Shown piece after piece: positions 1-10,029 of a DNA stretch of 64,000 bases. Source of the stretch: Silene latifolia (lineage: Eukaryota > Streptophyta > Magnoliopsida > Caryophyllales > Caryophyllaceae); assembly GCF_048544455.1 (NCBI RefSeq), contig NC_133537.1:146360058-146424057 (forward strand), in the 5' to 3' direction. Positions within the stretch are counted from its first letter, which is position 1. The number at the start of each line of letters is the position of its first letter. The notes under the pieces are model-generated. The model was not told where the DNA came from and searched no databases. It saw nothing but the letters and a program-made list of their open reading frames with translations. A program made the translations under genes and the position numbers.

Positions 1-685
1 AGGGGAAACCAACATGGGGAATGATCCATGCTTAAATTAATATGCTTTCATGTTTTATTTGCTTGCTTGTTTTGATCTCAACTCATGCACATGTTATATT
101 TGATGAAAAGCTAAGCCTATGAATCCTTGTATTTACTATCATCTTCTATCTTTTCAATGAGACTTGTAAGACATAACCCAACTCGAGTCTCATTAGACCA
201 TGCATGTTGTTGAGTAGGGAAGATTAAGTCGACTTGTAGGTGTTGTACAATCTAATCGATTCGGCTCCGGGACCCAAACTTTCCTAGGATTGTAAGATAT
301 AACCCAACTCAATCCATCACAACAATAATTGCTTGCTTATATTTTGAGAACATCTTTGTATGATCAATTCCCATGATTCCCCTATGATCCCATGACACCC
401 TAGTGCCTTTAATCAATTCTTTACACCCCTTTAATTCATCTTGCTTGTTTATTTTCATTGCTATTTTAGTTTAGTGACCTTCTACATCAACCCAATTTGT
501 GACACCCCCTTAGACATCACTAGTTGCAATAGAAATCTCATTTCAATACCCGTCCCTTGGAATCCGACCTTTACTTGCCTCTTTACTAATTGTAGATTTG
601 TTTGTGAAGTTATAAATTGTGTTTTGATTCGACCGTGACCCAACGACCACATCTTAATTTGTGAACACGAAACGGACTCGCATCA
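1..685 (+). repeat. 5' LTR of A1, 3' part only
   Basis: These 685 bases match 9345-10029, the end of the 3' LTR, almost base for base. The LTR ends in CATCA immediately before the primer binding site. A 65-residue open frame inside it at 441-638 recurs in the 3' LTR and is a by-product of the repeat, not a gene. Confidence 0.93.
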
Positions 686-689
686 AAAA

Positions 690-706
690 TGGCGCCGTTG
701 CCGGGG
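690..706 (+). other. Primer binding site, tRNA-Asp type (A1)
   Basis: TGGCGCCGTTGCCGGGG, four bases after the LTR end, is complementary to the 3' end of plant tRNA-Asp, the usual primer of Athila elements. The same site, reversed, follows the LTRs of A2 and A3. Confidence 0.9.
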
Positions 707-825
707 ACGGTGTTTGTTTGATTTATATTTCTTTTTATTGTTATTAGTTGTGTCTTTCTTCGCCTTGGGGAAGTAAAACTCCTCAAGGTATGTTCTAATT
801 GTTTTCGAGTTGTTTGATATTTTGC

Positions 826-3586
826 ATGTCTAGAAGGTTACAAGGTGATTTGTTACCTTTTGACCGTGAAATCGAAAGAACCTTGACGAACAATAGGAGA
901 CTTGTTAGGAGGAATTTAAGAGGTATTAGTGAAGTTGTTCAACCCACTAGTGAGTTTGTCAATCCTTTCGCAATAGAAGGAGAAGAGAACCCATTACACA
1001 ATACCCCACAAAATCCACCTACAATGCCTAAATTCTCGTCACACTCCGTACCCACCGAGGAGAATCTACCAAATGGTACTCCTACACCGCAACATCTAAC
1101 CGGAAATTTTATTGCCAAGTCCGCCTTCATCCAATTAGTTGAGAGGAGCCAATATGGAAACCTTTTGCGACTATTGTGATGCAATCTCTCAAACGGGCGT
1201 GACTCAAGACCAAATTAGATGGGTCTTATTTCCTTTTTCCTTAATCAGCACCGCGAAGCAATGGTTGAAGTGGCTTGATAAGGCCACCCTCGGAATAGAT
1301 TCTTGGAAGAAGTTGGGTCTAGCTTTCTACAAAAAATTCTACCCACCGGAAAAGAATAACATGCTAAGAGCTCAAATTACGGGTTTTAAGCAAAGGGATG
1401 AAGAATCTTTGTATGAAGCTTGGGAGCGGTTTAAGGGAATTTGTCGCTCATGTCCTCACCATGGACTTAGCGAATGGCTTTTGGTACAACAATTTTGGAA
1501 TGGTTTATATGAAGATTCTAGGAACATACTCAATATGGGATCAAATGGAATGTTCACCGAAGTTGATGACAATCAAACATGGAACAAGATTGAGGAAATG
1601 GCGGTCCATAACTCACAATATAGTAGACCTCGCAAGGCTACTAGAGGAGGAAAGCATGAAGTGGACTCCGTTACTCAATTGGGTGCTCAACTTAGTGCTC
1701 ACATTGACACAATCAACTTGAAGTTTGAACAAGCTATGGCTAGACTTGAGGAAAACTCAAAATCATCAAAGCATCATGTTAATACCATGACGGCATCCTC
1801 ATCAATCCCAAGTGGGATATGTGAGAATTGTGGAACTTTGGGACATGACCAAGGTGAATGTAGGGGAACAAATGAACAAGTGAATGCTTTCCAAGCATAC
1901 AAGAGTAGTACCCCTTATTCCAATTTTTACAATGAAAACACCAAATTCCATCCAAATCTCTCATACAAAAGCCAAAATGTTCAAAACCCTCAAACAACAT
2001 ACACTCCACCACCCATGAGAAACCAAAATCAAAGACCCTTTTACAATCAAAACCAAGGTTACCAAAATCAAAATCCATACAATCACCAAAATGACCAAGG
2101 TTTCGATGTCCAAAAAGCGGTCCTCCAAATGCAAAAGAATCAACAAGAATTTTTCACTCAAATGCAAAAAGATAGCCAAGCAAAGGAAACCACCATCAAC
2201 AACATTCTAGCTCACACCAAGATGTTGGAAACACAATTGACTCAACTAGCATCTTCAAGCTCACAAAGACAAAAGGGGCAATTACCACCTCCAAGTAATC
2301 CCCCTAGACATGAAACGGTTAGTGCCATTCACTTGAGAAGTGGTACAAGGTATGAAGCACCGAAGAAGCAAGTTGAGGATGAAGTTGTGGAAGCTAGTGA
2401 AAAGGAAGAAATTGTGCAAAGCTCCAAAGATGGAGAATCATCAAAAGAAGAAAGTTCAAAGAAAAATGAAGACAAGGCCAAGGAGAAGGAGCCCATTGTG
2501 ATTAGACTCCCTTTTCCAAGTCGGCAAGTCAAGCCCAAATTTGATGATCAACTTGGAAAGTTCATGGAAATTGTGAAGAATTTGGAAGTCTCAATTCCTT
2601 TCACGGAATTAATCAATCACGTGCCGGCCTATGCGAAATACATGAAAGATATCCTCACAAAGAAGAAGTCGATCCGGAAGCTTGAGACTATCGCCTTCAC
2701 TAAGGTGAGTAGTGCAATACTTCAAGGGAGTTCACCTCCAAAGTTAAAGGATCCGGGAAGCTTCTCAATACCGTGTACCATTGGCGACACGACGATCAAC
2801 AAAGCCTTATGTGATCTAGGGGCTAGTGTGAGTGTCATGCCGTACTCGGTAAGTAAAAGGTTGGGGATGGGAGAGCTTAAATGCACCAATATCACACTCC
2901 AAATGGCCGATAGATCGACGAAGACACCGTTAGGGATATGGGAAGATGTCCCCGTGCGAATTGGGAAGTTTTTCATCCCGGTGGACTTTGTCATTGTTGA
3001 TATGGAGGAAGATTCTAACATTCCAATCATTCTAGGAAGACCTTTCCTACACACCGCGGGTGCGGTGATTGATGTGAAACATGGTGAGCTCACTCTAGAA
3101 GTGGGAGATGAAAGCATAACTTTTAATCTTGACAAGACTATTAGAGCTCCTCGTTTGCATGAACCATGTTTCATGATTGATCATTATAGCCGAAAGGATA
3201 AGAGGAAGAAATCGGAACTCCAATGGAAGAAGAAAATTGAAGATGCTCCATTCAAAGAGCAAGTGAATTGTGACAAGGAGAGCTTGCAAAGCTCATCAAA
3301 ATCAATCAAGGAAGAAGAGGATGGCCTCATTGGCCAAGAGAAGAAATTGGGAGAGTTGTCTCCATCTAAGAAAGAGATTTTCAATGATCAACTTAATGAA
3401 GTTTGTGGTCTTTGGGACAACGAATTTGAAGGGATTTTTAATCCCTACATTGGTAATGCCATCGATCAAGACCAACAACAAAGGCCAAGGTCTATTGAAG
3501 ACCTCTACCATGATAATGAACAAGCTTTTGATTACTTCTTCAAGGTGTTGAGCAACATCAACAACACCTTGGACATGCCCCCTTGA
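826..3586 (+). pseudogene. A1 gag-protease polyprotein, frameshifted
   Basis: The frame starts at ATG 826 (Met-Ser-Arg-Arg) and would encode about 930 residues if intact. It contains an Athila-type retrotransposon Gag core (about 1150-1640), a CCHC zinc knuckle CENCGTLGHDQGEC at 1820-1861, a Gln/Asn/Tyr-rich linker (about 1960-2110), a Lys/Glu-rich linker, and a retropepsin-like protease with active site DLGAS at 2813-2827 and a later ILGRPFL motif. Gag would form the virus-like particle and bind RNA; the protease would process it. Compared with A2 and A3, about 35 bases are missing near 1158, shifting the frame. The rest, 1152-3586, is open. The frame stops at MPP without continuing into reverse transcriptase. 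Confidence 0.85.
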
Positions 3587-4633
3587 CATCTCATCATGAA
3601 TGAGAGTTTGGTGGAGTCCTCCCTAAACCACCACTTGTAAATATTTCTAACTCCCTAACTTATATTTTAATTCTTGTATTGCATTTTTTGTCATCTTTGG
3701 ATTTTTATTTACTTTGATCAAGATAATTGTCATGTTTGAGAGAAGTGAGGGAGGGATTAACAATCTCAATTGATGTGTAGTGCTTTACCTTAGTGTGGGG
3801 ATGACAATTGCCTAGGCTATCCATGCCTAGTAGTGCCCCCACAATGAAGAACACAAGACTTGAAGAAAGAATAGAAGAATGGTAAGGGAAGTGCATTGTG
3901 CACGGATGGAATGAATCCAGGTACAAAGAGGAAGAATCCGAGCGGATTCCATAGAATCCGCCCGTCTTCAGTAATCCGAGCGTACTGCAGAAAAGACGCC
4001 CGTCCTGAACTGAGCTGAATTTTGAAAATTTCTTGACTGTGACTGAATTCGGGCGTCCTGAGCAGCAATCCGCCCGTCTTTTAAAATCCGCCCGTCTTGA
4101 AAGAAAGACGTCCGTCTTTGCAGCTGAGGAAAACAAGCAAAATCTCCTGGACTGAAATCCGTCCGTCTTCATCCAAATCCGCCCATCCCGTGTCAAGCAA
4201 ATCCGAGCGTATTCCACCGAATCCGCCCGTCTTTAGGCGAGTTTTGTAAAGCCCAGAAAGAGCAGAATCTGCACGGATTGCGCAGAATCCGCACGGATTG
4301 CCCCTGCAGATTCGAAAATTTCGGTCCTTTTAAAACCCCTCCCACCTTCATTCATTCATTCATTCATTGATAAACACTACCCACAACATCAAAACCCTCA
4401 TCCTCTCCATCACAAAAACAAAAACCCTCAACAACATTCACCAAAAACAAATCAAACCATCCTTCCAACAACAAATCAATCACTCCTTCTTCAATAAAAA
4501 TCAAAACCAAGCACAAAATCTTCAACCTTTGAGTCGATTTTTGATTTCATAAAGGCAAAGCCTTTCACCTTTAAATCGATTTGGGTATACTACAAATTGA
4601 AGATTTTTCATTCTTTTCTTGGTTAGTTCATCA
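3587..4633 (+). other. A1 spacer between gag-protease and ORF2
   Basis: Non-coding. It holds the 14-mer TTAGTGTGGGGATG at 3790-3803, a dense cluster of ATCCGCCCGTC-like motifs, a TATA-like TTTTAAAA at 4328-4335, a short (TTCA)n run near 4347-4368 and an A-rich untranslated stretch up to the ORF2 ATG. The same order is kept in A2 and A3. Confidence 0.8.
3934..4300 (+). repeat. ATCCG(C/A)(C/G)CGTC/GGATT motif cluster, internal copy (A1)
   Basis: About fifteen irregularly spaced copies of a degenerate 11-14-mer such as AATCCGCCCGTCTT and the palindromic AATCCGAGCGGATT. The same motif family fills the LTR at 8616-8784 and the matching spacers of A2 and A3. Spacing is uneven, so this is not a simple tandem satellite. 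Confidence 0.85.
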
Positions 4634-6212
4634 ATGGCAAGGACTAAGGGAGCAACAAAGGCAACAAAGGCACCAAAGGCTAAGGCACTCTCACAAAGGC
4701 AAAAGGCTCTTCAAACAAAGAAAGCATTGGCTATGGTGGTAGCAACACCAAACTTGGAAGTGCAACAACAACAACAACCTTCTATGGGAGCAACAACACC
4801 TTCTACTCCGGAAATCGATCAACTTTTGCATTATCCGGAGGTAACTTTTATTTCCGAAACCCATAGAAATACCTTTGTCAAGTTTGCTATGAAGTCATTA
4901 CAATCCACCAAATTTATATGTGAAGATACCTTAGAAAAATTGGGTGTTCTTAAGCAAACTAGAGCCTTTTTTCAATGCCATGGGGTTGAAGAAATTGTTT
5001 GAAATAAAGGAATTGACATACCCCTCCCTTACCTTGGAATTTTTGAGTTCTTTGAAAGTCACCAAAGTTGAGAATAGGGAGAATCTCGAGTTTCGTCTAG
5101 CTAATGTTAGTAGACGCATTACCTTTAGGGAATTGAGTGAAATTTTGGGTCTTAGTGATGAACCGCGTTATTTTAAGAATTATGGAAAGTATGACCCCGA
5201 ACCTCTTTGGGAGGCAATTTCCGGGAGGAAATTTGAGGACTTTCATGCGAGTCGTGCTCTTTTGGTCCACCATCCGGGCATAAGAGTATGGCACAAGGTC
5301 GTGGGAAACACCATAATTGCAAGGAAAGATACCAATCATTTCACCAAACTTGATTTTATTCTCCTTGAATCGGCTTTGAACATTGGAAGAGTACACACCA
5401 AGCCTTACAATTCTTTAAGGCTCTTGGTAGATAGATGGCTCAACATTGATTATCAATGGCGGCCTAGTCACTATCCTAGCTAAGCACTTTGATCCTAACT
5501 TCAATAAGGATAACAAGTACAAAGCAAAGGAGGGTGGCCATCTTGTTGATATGCATACTATGATACACAAGTTCAAGTGGGTTGCCCATAACCCCCTTGA
5601 CACTAAGTATGGATGGCTCACTAGTGAAGCTAGATCGTTCACCTTGCCTTCAAAGATTTGTCGTCTAAGCGTCCACCGGACCAATTATCTATTTCCCCTT
5701 TCTAAAGAGGCCGAGTATATTATTCAACAACAAAAGGGTGATCTTGAAACTCCCTCCTCTTCCATTGTCATACCACCTTACCCCTTTGAGTATGAAGAGT
5801 TCAAGCCGGAAGGAGTTGAAGCTAGAAAAGATTATGTGACTCTTCTCATGCAAGCAATGCACAAGCAAACCTTTGAAGATCGGAAAAATGCCTACTTGGC
5901 TCAATATCCACCCCTCCTACACTTAGCTAGGCAAGGACTACTTGATCCATCTTGTCCTTTGCCTAGTTGGGCGGATAGAGAAGTCCTATTTCCGGGTGCA
6001 TCTAGGGTAGTTTTGGGTGACAATGAGGTTGTTGTAATGATGAAGAAGTTGATGATAACATTGATGAAGAAGCAAGTGAAGAAGGAGAAAATGATGGTGA
6101 AGATGATGATGAGCAAGATGAGGAAGAAAGTGAAGAAGCAAATGACAAGGGAAGTGGCAATGTGACCACTTCTAATGAGGAAAGTGATGGTGATAGCATG
6201 ATGGAAGATTAG
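4634..6212 (+). pseudogene. A1 ORF2, ATHILA ORF-1-like protein, frameshifted
   Basis: The start is ATG 4634 (Met-Ala-Arg-Thr-Lys-Gly-Ala). The protein would be about 534 residues: a Lys/Ala-rich basic N-terminus, a Gln run, a central globular region with motifs such as EILGLSDEP, VHHPGIRVWHKV and SKICRLSVHRTNYL, and a very acidic Glu/Asp C-terminus. It resembles the ATHILA ORF-1 family, whose function is unknown; Athila elements can also carry an env-like gene in this 3' position. Three indels break it: an extra T near 4970, loss of about 26 bases near 5450, and a shift near 6030 that destroys the acidic tail frame. It has no RT or integrase motif. Confidence 0.75.
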
Positions 6213-8268
6213 CAAGCCTTGGAGACTCCTACCCTCTCATGGTTTGTCTATTTCTCTCTTTGTTTTAATTATAATTTTGATCATTGTTGGAGTAGTCCTA
6301 GCACCATAGAGGACTCACACCTCGGTACCATTGAGGTGTTCTCATTTTATTGTTCCCATTTTCAAAATAAAAAATGACAAATTAGTTTCATGCATTGCAT
6401 AGTGTGTGCATGAACTACACCCATCCTTGGACATTAGCAATAGTGTCTCACTCGGTTTGGGGAAGTTAATGCATACACAACGGGAGGTAATCTAAATTAT
6501 CCTCTCCGTCATAACAAAAACCATGCATCATGTAGTATAGATTAGTATAGATTGCATTTAGTGTAGAAATCATGCATCATCTTTGCATAATTTCCATCAT
6601 TTTGGCCATTGAGGACAATGCCCATATTAGTGTGGGGATGGGAATTCTAACATTGAACTCTTATTCAAAAATCCAAAAAAATTGAAAAATTTCAAAAATC
6701 ATAAAAATTTGAAAATTGAAAACCCAAAAAAATGTTTATTTCCTTTTATAGTCTTGTATATATCATCTTGTATATATTGTGTTTGTTCTACCCTTATTCA
6801 CATTGATTGACTACGCCACATCCGAGACATGAGGATATTGAAGACCGCATGGTATGATCTTTCCAATCTCCTTTTTCCTCTTTATGTTAATGACTATGTG
6901 GCTTTATTTTGTTTGATGCGGTATAACAATGTGAACTTAGGACTTGCATTTAGTTTATATGTCATATTAGTTGATAGAATCACTTGCATTAGGATGTTTA
7001 TATTAGTTGCATCATACCATATAGTTGCATTTAGATAAAAGTTTTGAAAAATGCCTAATTAGGAACTTTGACAAGAGCAACTAAGCCATTACAAATACTT
7101 GTTCAACTTAAGACTTTTCCTACTAGAATGGTTGTAAAACACCCTAGATAGTGTCATACTAGTGTCTTTTGACCCATGACCCAAGGCCTAGTCAAGGGTT
7201 TGCATGTGAGTCACCTATCCAACCCCGTGATGCGATGTGGACTTGGTTAACTTGTCTAGGTGACCTTGTTTGACCTTGTGGTAAGGCAACCCAAAAATAT
7301 TTTCTATCAATAAGCTTGAAGTGCTCATTTCAAAGAAATTTTGTCATGTGGAAGTAATGTAATGCCAAGGAAGCCTCAAATGTTATGAATTGTTGAAAGT
7401 TGATAAATTTAAGTTGTTTTGATGGAGGCGTACCACTTCGATGTGCTTTGGTGCGGGATCCATTGAATTGGGCCCCCATACGGTTGTGAATTCGGCCGCC
7501 CAGAGACAGAGTGACTATCACCCCGAAAAGCTATTGTCTAGAGGTTAACCGGTTGCCTAATAAGCGATTGGCGAAAGCAAAGGACACTAGCCCGGAAGGG
7601 ACAAACCCCATCTCAAATTTTTGAAATGTGAAAGTGAAATGAGGCCAATTTTGAATACTAGTCATATCCACCCATTGTGAATAAAGATTTGAGCATTTCA
7701 TTCCCAAACAGCCTTTTTGTCAAGCCACTTGGTCGAGCTTGGGACGATCCATGACCTTTACTTTTGTAGAGAATTCGAGACTTGTCATGTCATATGCTAC
7801 TAGCATCATAGGGATCATCATTCCACCACCATCCGATTTCTCTTGACGAAAGCATTTGGAAATTGAGGACGAAAGTAGTCTAGTTTAACACCATTTGGAG
7901 GTGATTTAGTGCCATCCTCTTAGACTTAGTAATTTGTTGAACTAGTATTTGTGAAGGATTACATGCTCTTAAATTTGTTCCTCTTTAGTGCCTCCGCCAC
8001 TTGATGAGGGAGTGGCTATTCTTTTTGTAGATGCATCCATTATGTGATTTTGTGTGCTTAATGTTTGGATGTGTCGCCATTTTGGCAAGACCCACCTTGC
8101 CTTGCAAGAAGGCATCCTACCTCATGGTTGTCTTGTTGTGAGTTGAAGGGGCGGAGTGAGACCCGCTAATTGTCTCATATCGGCTATATTATTAGGATAG
8201 GTTAGTATTGGTCCTAGTCTTTGTCACCTCTTTACTCGGGACGAGCAAAGGTTCGGTTTGGGGATATT
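6213..8268 (+). other. A1 3' untranslated region and polypurine tract
   Basis: About 2 kb between ORF2 and the 3' LTR. TTAGTGTGGGGATG recurs at 6627-6640. A 69-codon hydrophobic frame (6829-7038) has counterparts in A2 and A3. The polypurine tract GGTTCGGTTTGGGGA (about 8250-8265) abuts the LTR. No other coding capacity is seen. Confidence 0.75.
6829..7038 (+). CDS. Small hydrophobic ORF in A1 3' UTR, 69 aa, unrecognised
   Basis: It starts at a real ATG and encodes a mostly hydrophobic peptide with segments such as LLFPLYVNDYVALFCLM and LGLAFSLYVILV. Near-identical 62-residue frames occur on the minus strand in A2 (15463-15651) and A3 (24842-25030). I recognise no domain. The copies are closely related by descent, so conservation alone does not prove translation. 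It may be a membrane micro-peptide of the element or chance. Confidence 0.25.
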   Translation: MRILKTAWYDLSNLLFPLYVNDYVALFCLMRYNNVNLGLAFSLYVILVDRITCIRMFILVASYHIVAFR

Positions 8269-8615
8269 TGATGTGACCATAATTAGCGCATATTCAGCCC
8301 CCGAATTAGCCTTGTTCCCATGCTTTTTAGTGCATATTTTGGTCATTTCTTATCTTTAGTTATTTGTTTTGCATATTCTTTGAGATTTTGATCCCTTGGT
8401 AGGAAAGGAGTAAGAATCTTGCATTTTCATGGCAAAACGAGACTAAATTGATCGAATTCAATGACCAAGCATCAAGGAGAGACAAGATTAGAAGGCCTTT
8501 GTACATATTATAGTAGAAGAGCAATGTTGAGAAAGGATCCTTGAGTTCCCAAGGAAATCCCCAAGGAATTTATGAAGAAAAGGGAAGAAAAGAAGAAGAT
8601 ATGTTCTTTGAGTGA

Positions 8616-8784
8616 CAATCCGAGCGGATTGTCACCAATCCGTCCGTCCCGTTGTTTGCACAATCCGAGCGGCTTTTCTCTAATCCGCTCGGATTCCACC
8701 TCGACAATCCGGCCGGATTCCCTTGAATCCGCTCGGATTCCAACGCTAGATTCCGCCCGTCCCGACCTTATTCCGCCCGGATTC
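8616..8784 (+). repeat. ATCCG...CGGATT motif cluster in the A1 LTR
   Basis: About ten copies of AATCCGAGCGGATT / ATCCGCCCGTC-type motifs, many palindromic, lie 150-300 bp upstream of the LTR TATA box. Counterparts are at 13698-13866 in the A2 LTR and 23078-23245 in the shared LTR. Confidence 0.85.
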
Positions 8785-8929
8785 TAGCACAACACGATTT
8801 CCTCTTCTCCAAGCTACAAAGAAAGAAGCCCTTCTCTCGAAAAATACCGGCTCCTCCTTGCTCAATCTAAAAAGTGTAATTACTAGTTTAGCCCTTAGTT
8901 AACCCTAATGCATCCTCCCTAATTTCCAC

Positions 8930-8937
8930 TATAAATA
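8930..8937 (+). promoter_or_regulatory. LTR TATA box (A1)
   Basis: TATAAATA downstream of the motif cluster, placed to start the genomic RNA. It is conserved at 13546-13553 and 22925-22932 (both on the minus strand) in the LTRs of A2 and A3. Confidence 0.7.
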
Positions 8938-10029
8938 CCCCATTAGTCTAATTAGAGGAGCATGTTCTTCTTATCAATAATTAGAATAGTTAATATCAAT
9001 CAAATCTCTCTTTAGTATTATAATCAACAATTAATCAAGTTCTAATACAAGTTTTATTTCCTTAATCTCTCTTTTGTTCATCCTTTAATTTGGGTAATTG
9101 AAGATTATTTGGGTTATTATTGGGAGATTGACAACCTCTCAATCAAGCATTCAAGTACTTCTTTTATCTTTGCTTTATTATTGGAATCATTAGTAGGTAT
9201 AATCTCTTAATCCCTTTTTAATTATTGTTAATTACTTTCATTTATTCATCATGTTTCATATTGTTGGTATGATTGACAACCTTGCTAGCATGATCAACAT
9301 GATAATGAGTGAGTAGTCTCTTAGCTAGGGTTAAATGGGTGATTAGGGGAAACAACCATGGGGAATGATTCATGCTTAAATTAATATGCTTTCATGTTTT
9401 ATTTGCTTGCTTGTTTTGATCTCAACTCATGCACATGTTATATTTGATGAAATGCTAAGCCTATGAATCCTTGCATTTACTATCATCTTCTATCTTTTCA
9501 ATGAGACTTGTAAGACATAACCCAACTCGAGTCTCATTAGACCATACATGTTGTTGAGTAGGGAAGATTAAGTCGACTTGTAGGTGTTGTACAATCTAAT
9601 CGATTCGGCTCCGGGACCCAAACTTTCCTAGGATTGTAAGATATAACCCAACTCAATCCATCACAACAATAATTGCTTGCTTATATTTTGAGAACATGTT
9701 TGGATGATCAATTCCCATGATTCCCCTATGATCCCATGACACCCTAGTGCCTTTAATCAATTGTTTACACCCCTTTAATTCATCTTGCTTGTTTATTTTC
9801 ATTGCTATTTTAGTTTAGTGACCTTCTACATCAACCCAATTTGTGACACCCCCTTAGACATCACTAGTTGCAATAGAAATCTCATTTCAATACCCGTCCC
9901 TTGGGATCCGACCTTTACTTGCCTCTTTACTAATTGTAGAGTTGTTTGTGAAGTTATAAATTGTGTTTTGATTCGACCGTGACCCAACGACCACATCTTA
10001 ATTTGTGAACACGAAATGGACTCGCATCA

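Larger units (their letters stand above)
1..10029 (+). mobile_element. Element A1: pol-less Athila-like Ty3/gypsy LTR retrotransposon
   Basis: The element runs from a 5' LTR that starts before the window (only its last 685 bp are visible) to a complete 3' LTR. Order: LTR, PBS, gag-protease, spacer with a motif cluster, ORF2, long 3' UTR, polypurine tract, LTR. The tRNA-Asp-type PBS, Athila-style Gag and retropepsin, and ORF2 place it in the Athila lineage. No reverse transcriptase, RNase H or integrase frame lies between protease and ORF2, so it is non-autonomous. Both coding regions carry frameshifts, so this copy is dead. It is inserted in exon 2 of the PMD-like pseudogene that follows. The left target-site duplication is outside the window. 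Confidence 0.88.
8269..10029 (+). repeat. 3' LTR of A1, complete, 1761 bp
   Basis: It begins TGATGTGACC right after the polypurine tract and ends GACTCGCATCA, giving TGATG...CATCA inverted termini. U3 carries the motif cluster at 8616-8784 and a TATA box TATAAATA at 8930-8937. The final 685 bp match the window start. Confidence 0.92.

Noticed and set aside
441-638. 65-codon frame in the A1 LTR, repeated at 9785-9982
   Set aside because: It recurs only because the LTR is duplicated; there is no ATG-context or domain support, and it is not open in the A2 and A3 LTRs.
3934-4300. Motif clusters considered as a CRISPR-like or satellite array
   Set aside because: Repeats are degenerate, unevenly spaced and eukaryotic in setting; they are scattered motifs, not repeat-spacer units.
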